Source: CALCMJ01 sp964475415
Lineage (GTDB): Bacteria > Bacteroidota > Bacteroidia > Chitinophagales > Saprospiraceae
Reading direction: 5' to 3'
Length of the DNA stretch: 9,371 nucleotides
Assembly (NCBI GenBank): GCA_964475415.1
Contig: CAYYWZ010000105.1
Location: 1 to 9,371, forward strand
Below are positions 1 through 7,500 of this stretch, piece after piece. The position numbers and the translations under genes are program-made. Within the stretch, counting starts at the first letter, position 1. Each line of letters opens with the position of its first letter. A model generated the notes under the pieces. That model did not search any database and was not told the DNA's origin. It worked only from the letters and a program-made list of their open reading frames with translations.

Positions 1-19
1 ACACTGTTTTGATCGAGCG

Positions 20-35
20 GGCCCTTTTTAGGGCC
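20..35. other. short GC-rich hairpin, possibly part of an upstream 3' end
   Basis: A 5-bp GC stem (GGCCC at 20-24, GGGCC at 31-35) encloses a 6-base TTTTTA loop. It lies just before a second, longer hairpin. No coding sequence can be assigned to the first 20 bases. It could be the last structure of a transcript entering from the left, or part of a tandem terminator with the hairpin at 41-76. Confidence 0.4.
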
Positions 36-40
36 TAACT

Positions 41-76
41 AAATAAAACTACCTCATCAGGGGGTAGTTTTTATTT
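41..76. terminator. bidirectional-looking rho-independent terminator
   Basis: The arm at 41-53 (AAATAAAACTACC) is complementary to 63-76 (GGTAGTTTTTATTT, with one extra T), giving a stem of about 13 bp around a short loop. The A-rich outer left arm and T-rich outer right arm would act as a U-tract for transcripts in either direction. It most likely ends a gene located left of the window and insulates the lipoprotein gene to the right. Confidence 0.65.
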
Positions 77-333
77 AGAAAGGATATTTTGATAATACTA
101 AGCTGATTTCAATTGTTCAATGAGATTAATCCGTAACAATTTCTATTTACTTACATTAGGTAAATCCATGTTTTATCGGAATGTCTGCTAAGTCTTTGTG
201 ATTAGAAAAGTTTATTGTTTTACATATAGTATTGTTTGTGAAATTCGTGATTAGGAGCTAATTGGTAAATAAAATTTATTTTAGTGTCAGGGTAAACAGA
301 TGATATACTTATTTCGTTAAATATTAGTAATAA
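77..333. other. AT-rich intergenic region, no gene seen
   Basis: I find no plausible coding frame, tRNA or exact TAnnTTTG promoter box here. It probably carries the promoter of the lipoprotein gene. A weak 6-bp inverted repeat (145-150 with 160-165) is too AT-rich to interpret. The 12-mer TTTACATATAGT at 219-230, followed by a TTTG-containing stretch, recurs at 9000-9011 in front of another + strand gene. Confidence 0.5.
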
Positions 334-357
334 TTGAAAAACTTAAAAATGTTAAAC

Positions 358-693
358 ATGAAAAAATTATTTATTCTTATCCCAGTCGTTCTATCTATTT
401 TCTTAGCAAGTTGTGGAAGCAGTTGCGAGCAAGCAGATTGGATTGGTACTTATGATCTAGTATCTGAGATGGATACTTGTATATTAGATGAGTCAACGAC
501 AGTTACTTTTGAGCAAACATTAGTTGTAGAAGCTGGTGCAACAGCGACAACTGTAAGTATTGATGGAACAGAAGCTCCTATCGATGAAGATAACTGTTCA
601 GTTACTGCATTATTCATTACGTTGAACAAAGATGGAGATGACATCTCCTCAAGTTTTGGAGCTGATTGTAATGCAATATACAGAAGAAGATAA
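358..693 (+). CDS. small secreted lipoprotein, possibly lipocalin-like
   Basis: This encodes a 111-residue lipoprotein. The N-terminus is KK followed by a hydrophobic stretch (residues 4-17) and a lipobox L16-A17-S18-C19, so C19 should be lipidated and the protein anchored to an envelope membrane. The mature part contains W-x-G-x-Y (in ADWIGTYD), alternating hydrophobic/polar strands and four further cysteines, enough for two disulfides. W-x-G-x-Y near the start of a small beta-rich domain resembles the opening of bacterial lipocalin-like lipoproteins, but no second family motif is visible, so that call is weak. The start at 358 is chosen because it puts a normal-length signal peptide before the lipobox. 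The frame can extend to ATG 349 or TTG 334, which adds only polar residues. A terminator follows at once, so this is probably a single-gene unit. Ligand and role are unknown. Confidence 0.8.
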   Translation: MKKLFILIPVVLSIFLASCGSSCEQADWIGTYDLVSEMDTCILDESTTVTFEQTLVVEAGATATTVSIDGTEAPIDEDNCSVTALFITLNKDGDDISSSFGADCNAIYRRR

Positions 694-715
694 GACTCCA
701 TAATCTTAAAATATT

Positions 716-750
716 AGGAGTAAGTTAGTAATTAGTTTACTCCTTTTTTT
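716..750 (+). terminator. rho-independent terminator of the lipoprotein gene
   Basis: A perfect 8-bp stem is formed by AGGAGTAA (716-723) and TTACTCCT (737-744), with a 13-base loop and a run of seven T at 744-750. It starts 23 bases after the lipoprotein stop codon. It separates that gene from the aminotransferase gene, which therefore needs its own promoter in 751-841. Confidence 0.85.
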
Positions 751-841
751 ATGTCTACCTTTTAGTAATCTTCTTTTTTTATCTACTAAAACTTTGAACC
801 CTTCAAAGCAAAATCTATATTGAGGAAAATTATTTTTTGAT

Positions 842-1762
842 ATGGTACATGGAACACATAATGCACTTCCCGATGAGCGAAATAAAGATATTGTGATCTA
901 TGTTAATGGAGAACTATTGCCTAGAAAAGATGCAAAAATATCGGTTTTTGATAGTGGATATCTAGTAGGAGATGGAATATGGGAAGCGATGAGATTACAC
1001 AAAGGCGTCCTTGTTTTTCTAGATCAGCATTTAGATAGATTATGGAGAGCTGCTGCAAGTGTAGGTATGGATCTGAATATGTCAAGAACAGAATTAGTAG
1101 AGAAAATACAATATACCCTTCAAGCTAATGATATGGATGATCATGTCCATGTAAGGTGTATGATTACTAGAGGAATTAAGAAGACACCTTCTCAGGATCC
1201 ACGTCTCACGATTAGCGGACCTAACTTAGTAATTATACCAGAGCATAAAGTAGCATCGGAAGAAAGTAAAGAAAAAGGAATAAGCTTGTTTACCAGTACC
1301 ATAAGAAGAGGTTCTCCAGATTATCTAGATCCGAGGCTTAATTGCCATAGTAAGCTACACGAGGTTCAAGCTCTGATACAAGCCATAGAAGCTGGTGCTG
1401 ATGAAGCATTGATGCTAGATCTTAATGGTTTTGTTTCTACCTGTAATGCTACAAATTTTTTCATGATAAAAAACAATGAGCTTTGGACCTCTACAGGAGC
1501 GTATTGCATGAATGGTATTACAAGACAGAATATACTTCGAGTAGCTAGAGCAAATGGAATAGTCTGCAAGGAAAAGAATTTCTCGCTCTATGATACTTAC
1601 GATGCAGACGAATCTTTTGTTACGGGTACCTTTGGTGGTGTCACCCCAGTTACAACAATAGATGGACGAACTATAGGAGCTGGAACTTATGGTCCGCTTT
1701 CTAGAAAACTTAGTCAGTGGTATAAGGAACTTATAGCAGAAGAAATTGCGAAATCTTTATAA
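842..1762 (+). CDS. class IV (fold-type IV) PLP aminotransferase-like protein
   Basis: This is a 306-residue cytoplasmic protein of the branched-chain/D-amino-acid aminotransferase and aminodeoxychorismate lyase superfamily. Visible landmarks are the N-terminal strand IVIYVNGELLPR (17-28), VFDSGYLVGDGIWEAMR (35-51), the candidate PLP lysine K171 in the HSK motif, GADEALMLD (185-193), NATNFF (202-207), NGITRQN (224-230), and the phosphate-binding TGTFGGVTPV (261-270) with a following IDG. Length is normal for the family. The residue expected to be Glu in the class IV signature is Thr (T200), which may alter the chemistry. Of the relatives I can recall, it resembles most closely the aminotransferase half of plant BCAT-like fusion proteins, including the LPDxRNKDI opening at residues 9-17; this supports the start at 842. 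No Shine-Dalgarno sequence is present. The sulfotransferase-like gene follows after 9 nt, so the two are probably co-transcribed. Substrate is unknown, and I would not call it IlvE. Confidence 0.88.
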   Translation: MVHGTHNALPDERNKDIVIYVNGELLPRKDAKISVFDSGYLVGDGIWEAMRLHKGVLVFLDQHLDRLWRAAASVGMDLNMSRTELVEKIQYTLQANDMDDHVHVRCMITRGIKKTPSQDPRLTISGPNLVIIPEHKVASEESKEKGISLFTSTIRRGSPDYLDPRLNCHSKLHEVQALIQAIEAGADEALMLDLNGFVSTCNATNFFMIKNNELWTSTGAYCMNGITRQNILRVARANGIVCKEKNFSLYDTYDADESFVTGTFGGVTPVTTIDGRTIGAGTYGPLSRKLSQWYKELIAEEIAKSL

Positions 1763-1771
1763 TATGTCGAT

Positions 1772-2491
1772 ATGAATCCTAAGTTAATTTCCGTTTGGTC
1801 AGGGCCTAGAAATATATCCACTGCATTAATGTATGCCTTTGCGCAGCGAAATGATACTGTTGTATATGACGAACCTTTATATGCTCATTATCTAGCAAAT
1901 TCAAATGCAGTAGATTATCACCCAGGCGCTAAGGAGGTTCTAGAAACCATGGAGCAAGATGCTAAAAAATTGATTCATATGATGCTGGGTGAACATGATG
2001 TTCCTATAGTTTTTTTTAAGCAGATGACCCACCATCTTTACAAATTTGATTGGAGCTTTCTTTCTAAGATGACGAATGTTATTCTTACTAGAAATCCAAT
2101 AGATATGTTGCCATCTTATGGCAAGGAGGTAGAAACTCCAAGTATGTTAGATGTTGGCTACGCTATGCATTTAGAACTTGTAGAATACCTAGAAAATCTA
2201 GGTCAGGAAATAATTGTCCTAGACTCAAAAAACATATTGACCAATCCCCAAAAACAATTATCTAGCTTATGCAATAAGTTAGATATCCCTTTTTCAGAGA
2301 CTATGTTATCATGGGAGAAGGGACCTATAAAGGAAGATGGCTGTTGGGCACCATACTGGTATCATAATGTACATAACTCTACAGGTTTCAATGCTTACAA
2401 GCCTAAGACAAATCCATTTCCAGAGAAACTAAAACCATTATTGGAGGAATGCATACCTATTTACAATCGCTTACTAAAGTATGCTATTTAA
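1772..2491 (+). CDS. sulfotransferase-like P-loop protein
   Basis: This is a 239-residue protein with the layout of a PAPS-dependent sulfotransferase. A first strand and P-loop-like 5'-phosphosulfate-binding motif sit at residues 6-17 (ISVWSGPRNIST). The 3'-phosphate-binding motif is at 103-115 (VILTRNPIDMLPS, with R107 and S115). Other probable conserved points are DEPLY (33-37), FFKQMTHH (81-88) and W192-A-P-Y-W. The P-loop strand begins at residue 6, so there is no signal peptide and no room for a later start; the protein should be cytoplasmic. From memory it matches the N-terminal half of the plant BCAT-like fusion proteins. It follows the aminotransferase gene after 9 nt without a Shine-Dalgarno sequence, which suggests translational linkage. 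True sulfotransferase activity is inferred only; the fold could also serve another nucleotide-dependent or kinase-like reaction. No terminator separates its stop from the convergent radical SAM gene. Confidence 0.82.
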   Translation: MNPKLISVWSGPRNISTALMYAFAQRNDTVVYDEPLYAHYLANSNAVDYHPGAKEVLETMEQDAKKLIHMMLGEHDVPIVFFKQMTHHLYKFDWSFLSKMTNVILTRNPIDMLPSYGKEVETPSMLDVGYAMHLELVEYLENLGQEIIVLDSKNILTNPQKQLSSLCNKLDIPFSETMLSWEKGPIKEDGCWAPYWYHNVHNSTGFNAYKPKTNPFPEKLKPLLEECIPIYNRLLKYAI

Positions 2492-2500
2492 TATGATACA

Positions 2501-4399
2501 CTATTTTCTCTTCCTTCTCTTGTGAAAGGATTTGTTTTTAATAATTTCTTTCTTGTTATATTTTTTTCTATCTCCTACAAGCTTGTCTACAAGATCTCTT
2601 CTACCCATATTGACAAGCTTATCCTTTATTTTGACATAATTTTCTTTCTTATGCCAGAAGAAAAATAGATGTTGATTTTTCTTCTCCTTAGCTGTTTTTG
2701 CTGTAAAGACTGGCTTTAGCGTATAAGGATGGAAACCAGTATAATATATAATGGTAGCAACGGTCATAGGAGTAGGTGTAAAATCTTGTACCTGCTCTAA
2801 CTTGAATCCCATATCTTTAGTCTCTGCTGCTAGATTAGCCATATCTTGTTCTTTGCAACCTGGATGGCTAGAGATGAAGTAGGGTATCAGCGGTTGGTTT
2901 AAACCATGTTTTTTATTCTTCTCTTCGTATTTTTTCTTGAATTCGTGAAAGTGTTTAAATGAAGGCTTACGCATAATTTTGAGCGTATCATCTGAGGTAT
3001 GTTCAGGTGCGACCTTTAGTCGACCACTGATATGCCTACTTACTAGCTGGTCCATGTACTCGTCTATACTCTCGTCAGCCTCTTTGTTATAACTTGGTAC
3101 AAGTAAGTCATATCTTATTCCGCTACCTACAAATGCTTTTTTGACCTTAGGATGTTTATCGACTTTCCTATAAATCTCTGTCATAGGTTTATGACTAGTG
3201 TCTAGGTTGCTACAGACAACTGGATGAATGCAAGAAGGACTAACACATCGATCACAGATCTCTTGTACCTTGCCTTTCATTTTGTACATATTGGCACTAG
3301 GTCCGCCTAGGTCGCTTATGTAACCTTTGAAGTCGGGCATCTGGGTAACCTTATCTACTTCCTTCATAATAGATTCTTCGGATCTACTAGAAACAAATTT
3401 GCCCTGATGAGCAGAAATAGTACAGAAGCTACAACCTCCGAAACATCCTCTATGCATATTGATAGAAAACTTGATCATCTCGAATGCAGGTATCTGTCCT
3501 CTCTTTTTATATTTTGGATGTGGTAATCGTGTATAGGGCAAATCAAAAGAAGTATCTATTTCTTTTTCTGTCATAGGAGGGTAGGGAGGATTGACTACAA
3601 GATTGTGGTCTCCTACACCCTGTACAAGTCTTCTTGCTTTCACCTTGTTGGATTCTTGCTCTACATGCTTGAAGTTGGCGGCGAAAGCTTTTTTATTTCG
3701 CATACAACGCTCATGAGATGATAGTTCTAGTGTTTCCCATAATTCTGCATCAGGGAGTTCTTTATGACGCTTGGTAAGGAATGCTGTCTGCGGTAGATGC
3801 GTCATAGAACTAAGCGGCATTCCTACTTCTGCAAGTTGTATAATAGCCCTTAGAGGCATTTCTCCCATACCATAGACTAGCATATCTGCTCCACTAAGGC
3901 TTAAGATATTAGGGAATAGTTTATCAGCCCAATAATCGTAATGCGTCACCCGTCTTAGAGATGCTTCTATTCCACCGATGAGAACAGGCGTGTCTGGATA
4001 TAATTTCTTTAGAATTTCAGTATAAGTCTGTACCGCATAGTCAGGTCTAAATCCAGCTTTGCCTCCTGGTGTATATGCATCTGTCGATCTCTTTCTTCTT
4101 GAGGCTGTATAATGATTTACCATGGTGTCCATGCAGCCTGAAGTAACCCCAAAAAACAACCTAGGCTTTCCTAGTTTTTTAAAGTCTCTCAGATCATCCT
4201 GCCAGTTCGGCTGTGGTATGATAGCGACCTTAACACCTTCACTCTCTAGTATCCTTCCTATTACGGCAGCGCCAAAGGCTGGATGATCTACATAGGCATC
4301 TCCAGATATAATAATAACATCAAGCTGTTCCCAGCCACGAGCTTCTACCTCTTTCTTCGTGATAGGTAACCAATCTGATATGGGTCTCTCTGATAACAT
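2501..4399 (-). CDS. ygiQ: YgiQ-family radical SAM protein
   Basis: This 632-residue protein belongs to the YgiQ (UPF0313) family. The order is an N-terminal Rossmann-like/B12-binding-like domain (about 1-290, with SGDAYVDHPAFG at 32-43 and a GGIEASLRR stretch at 142-150), the radical SAM core with the [4Fe-4S] cysteines C319, C323 and C326 in CFGGCSFC, a further cysteine group (C383, C386, C391, C397), and the C-terminal DUF3362-type region (about 540-600, PTPMTVATIIYYTG). The C-terminus is a highly basic lysine/arginine tail, common in the family. E. coli YgiQ is about 740 residues; this shorter form is usual for Bacteroidota as far as I recall. The reaction is unknown; the iron-sulfur cluster and S-adenosylmethionine cleavage follow from the family. 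The start at 4399 is supported by a conserved-looking opening (PISDWLP) and a promoter box directly in front of it. It is convergent with the sulfotransferase gene and separately transcribed from the protease gene. Confidence 0.95.
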   Translation of the reverse strand: MLSERPISDWLPITKKEVEARGWEQLDVIIISGDAYVDHPAFGAAVIGRILESEGVKVAIIPQPNWQDDLRDFKKLGKPRLFFGVTSGCMDTMVNHYTASRRKRSTDAYTPGGKAGFRPDYAVQTYTEILKKLYPDTPVLIGGIEASLRRVTHYDYWADKLFPNILSLSGADMLVYGMGEMPLRAIIQLAEVGMPLSSMTHLPQTAFLTKRHKELPDAELWETLELSSHERCMRNKKAFAANFKHVEQESNKVKARRLVQGVGDHNLVVNPPYPPMTEKEIDTSFDLPYTRLPHPKYKKRGQIPAFEMIKFSINMHRGCFGGCSFCTISAHQGKFVSSRSEESIMKEVDKVTQMPDFKGYISDLGGPSANMYKMKGKVQEICDRCVSPSCIHPVVCSNLDTSHKPMTEIYRKVDKHPKVKKAFVGSGIRYDLLVPSYNKEADESIDEYMDQLVSRHISGRLKVAPEHTSDDTLKIMRKPSFKHFHEFKKKYEEKNKKHGLNQPLIPYFISSHPGCKEQDMANLAAETKDMGFKLEQVQDFTPTPMTVATIIYYTGFHPYTLKPVFTAKTAKEKKNQHLFFFWHKKENYVKIKDKLVNMGRRDLVDKLVGDRKKYNKKEIIKNKSFHKRRKRK

Positions 4400-4403
4400 G
4401 ACA

Positions 4404-4411
4404 CAAAGTTA
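4404..4411 (-). promoter_or_regulatory. Bacteroidota -7 promoter element (TAnnTTTG) before ygiQ
   Basis: Read on the minus strand, 4411 to 4404 is TAACTTTG, an exact match to the Bacteroidota -7 consensus TAnnTTTG. It lies only 4 bases before the ygiQ ATG, so transcription would begin at or within a few bases of the start codon (a leaderless mRNA). No TTG or TTTG -33 element is present at the usual spacing, which lowers confidence. Confidence 0.4.
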
Positions 4412-4484
4412 CGCTAATTAGCCGAAATGATATGAAGAAATTCTATCATATAGCAGGTTTATAGAACATAGAAAAATAAACAAA

Positions 4485-4520
4485 CAAAAAAAGGGAAACT
4501 ATTCAGCTTCCCCTTTTATA
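4485..4520 (-). terminator. rho-independent terminator of the M36 protease gene
   Basis: On the minus strand, AAAAGGGGAA (4517-4508) pairs with TTTCCCTTTT (4498-4489), a 10-bp stem with one G-T pair and a 9-base loop, followed by more T residues. It starts about 22 bases after the protease stop codon and before the ygiQ start, so ygiQ is not expected to be read from the protease promoter. Confidence 0.82.
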
Positions 4521-4539
4521 AATTTCTTGTAATTTTTAT

Positions 4540-7500
4540 TTACTCTTTCATTTCTACTGCTTCCTGTATGATGAGATTTCCTTCATTGGTTAAGTGTATA
4601 ACTACACCATTCTCTTTATTGTTAATCAGATCTACATTCTGTAAGCTTAGTGTACCTTGATTTAGGATCGCTCCTCCTTGTGTACTTTTTTCTGTATCTC
4701 TTATAGTTGCTCCTTCAATGTATAAGCTGGCACCATTTCTTACCCAGAATAATCTATCTGTATCATTAGTAGTAATGTCAAGATTACTTTTTCCTAATCC
4801 TTTGATAGCAATAGGTTCTTGTATAGTGATTTCAGAATCTACTAATATAGTCTGACCCATAAGACTTATATCAAATCTAACTGTATCTGTAGGGCAGGCA
4901 TTCAAGATGATATCCCTTAGTGATCCAGCTACATTATCTTCTACAGTTTCTACAATAGATTGAGAAACATCTATAAATACACTTCCTTCCGTAGTTGCGA
5001 TACCATCTTCCACAGTCACACTATAAGTACCTGTAGCAAGTCCAGTTATTGTTTGTGTAGTTTGGCCATTACTCCATACATAAGTGTAGGATCCTGACCC
5101 ACCAACCGGTATAGCAGTAGCTTCTCCGTCTGATTCTCCGGTACAACTTGGATTAGTTTTGTCAAATTCTACAGTTAATAATGGATAGCAGAAACTAACT
5201 GTTTCTCCATCTCCAAAGTCACAACCCGTATATAGTATTGCACCAGAACTAAGATCTAAGACTTCTATATATCCATCAGGATTAGAATTGTTACCGCATA
5301 ATCCATCTCCAAACTCATCAGAGATTACTAGTTCATAACAATCATCAGCTAAGCAGAAATATTCTATGAGTGTACTACCATCAGGCTCATTTTCGTAAGT
5401 ACCACCACTGGCGATTATTGTCCCAGAACCATCTATTAATTGATAAGATATATCTTCTGGATATTGATCAAAAACTATACTAAGACGTACTGCATTTTCA
5501 TCACATGCTATAGGGTTAATTACATCTACAGTTTCTGTTTTTACGCAATTATTCATATCTGTAACCACAACACTGTAGGTTCCAGGAGAGAGGTCAGAGA
5601 TCGTAGGTGTTGTTTCGTTATTGTCCCATAAGTATGTGTAATCTGGTGTGCCACCAGTAACCATGACACTTGCTGATCCGGCATTACTAGTGGTTTCAGT
5701 GCTACTCATGGTTAGTACTAATTCAGGAGCAGAACCAACTATAGCTGTTTTGACAATTGAGGAAACACCATCATTTATAGTAACGGTATATGTTCCTGGG
5801 GCTAAATCTGTAATGGTGCTTGTCGTTTCGTTATTTGACCATAGGTATGTATAATTGCCACTTCCGTCTTCTGCAGTTACAGTCGCTTGGCCATCTTGTG
5901 TATCAAAGCACGAAGTAGATATTGTAGTTATCGTAGCCTTTAGTGCATTCGGATCTACTAATATTTTAGTTGGGGTTTCTAAGCTCCCTTCTGAAGTCAG
6001 GTTGCCGTCAGTTACAAAAGCAGTATTAGGAATATACTGAGCAAGATTAGTAATAAACACATCGTCTATAAACCAACCGTTACCCGCTACGGTCTGATCA
6101 CAATTCATCTGGAATCTTATCTTGGCCACCTGTCCATCATATTCAGAAAGGTCAACTTCTGTCGTAATAAAACCTTCACTATTACCACTCCATCCAGGTC
6201 GAGAATTATATATCGTACTGTTGTATCCATTTGCTATAATATCAGATTCTAAGTCTGTCCAACTCACCCCGTCATCTACAGAGATCTCTATAACGCCTCC
6301 ATCCCAAGTAGCTTCGGTATCATACATATGTGTAAATAATAAGGTGGTCTCATTTGTTATTCCTAAGGAAGCAGCTACTTCTAAGTTAGCTATCCCAGGT
6401 GATCCATTATCAGGAGCAAACCAAGAATTACTAGGTGAGCTATTGTCATATGCCCCTAGATCCCAACTAGTACTTCCACCACTATCACTAGGACTCCAGT
6501 TATCATCTCCTGACTCCATATCATCTATGATATCTTCTACACTAGCATCTAAGGTCGGATCTATCTGTACCGTTAGTTCTACGCTGAACGAGGCTCCTAC
6601 AGCAAGGTCTATCGCAGGCCAAGTTACCACACCCATATTTTCTGTTCCTGCATTATCAGCATTAACAAATATTGTGTTCTCAGGTAGCACATCACTAATA
6701 ACTACATTAGTAAGTAACTCACTTGTATTATTAATACTTGTTATAGTATAGACGATTTCTTCACCAGTTTCAGCTTCTGTCTTATCAGAAATTTTATCTA
6801 TTGCTATAGAACAACTAGGAGGCATGTCAAAAGCTTCTGTTCCGTCAGTTACACTTCCTGAACTTCCTTGGCTAGCACTGAAGCCTAATCCTCTGTTCGC
6901 AAAAACTTCCCAGATAAGACATTCGTTTGCTCCACCATTGAGCATAGCATCTGCTGCTATAATAGCATCTCTTCCATCTACAAATCCTGGCTGACAGGTC
7001 TGTAGTTTCATTCCATCCATTACAAGTTGTATTGCCATATTGTTGCCACCTGTTCCATTATAGATGTCGGCGTCATATCCATATTGATCTATAAAGGCCC
7101 AAGTAAGATCCCAAAGCATAGTACACCATACAGAGCCTACGCCATGTGGCACACTTACATCATCTATTGTACCATAAGTCATAGGATTTTCAGACATATC
7201 TGTAGAATAGGGAAAAGGTCTAATGCCAGCTCCATCTGGCCCTTGTTCAAATAACCATGTTCCCATAGGTCTTTCTTCATCTCCTGCATCACCAGGTTGT
7301 ATGGTCATTACAACACCTAGATAATCTGACCATCCTTCGCCCATTTGCTCTGAATTCCCTAAGCAACCTGTATTGCTAGGCCCACCTGTCAGTCTGTTAG
7401 AAACACCATGACCTATCTCATGTATAATTACACCATTATCAAAATCACCATCTCTGTTACCACATAAGTACATCTGCATACGAGGCAATGATCCATCTGG

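Noticed and set aside
1..40. 3' end of a tRNA at the left edge
   Set aside because: There is no T-loop consensus (GTTCRANNC) or acceptor stem pairing visible; the GC hairpin at 20-35 does not fit tRNA geometry.
334..357. Upstream extension of the lipoprotein (TTG at 334, ATG at 349)
   Set aside because: It adds polar residues before the KK-hydrophobic signal peptide; ATG 358 gives a standard lipoprotein signal ending at the lipobox cysteine. ATG 349 cannot be fully excluded.
760..791. Second hairpin before the aminotransferase gene (TTTTAGTA with TACTAAAA)
   Set aside because: The stem is AT-rich with a 16-base loop and no following T run; it is too weak to call a terminator or riboswitch.
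4441..4466. Inverted repeat TTCTAT...ATAGAA upstream of ygiQ
   Set aside because: The arms are only 6 bases, AT-rich, and do not extend; this is expected by chance in such DNA.
4969..5943. Possible CRISPR or DNA tandem repeat in the protease gene
   Set aside because: The similarity is at protein level (SprB repeats), with diverged DNA and long unequal spacing; there are no short identical direct repeats with spacers.
6122..6751. 209-codon open frame on the plus strand inside the protease gene
   Set aside because: It is the reverse-strand shadow of the DUF11/MAM-like region, has low-complexity Ser/Thr/Val content and no recognisable motif. The minus-strand protein has clear domains here.
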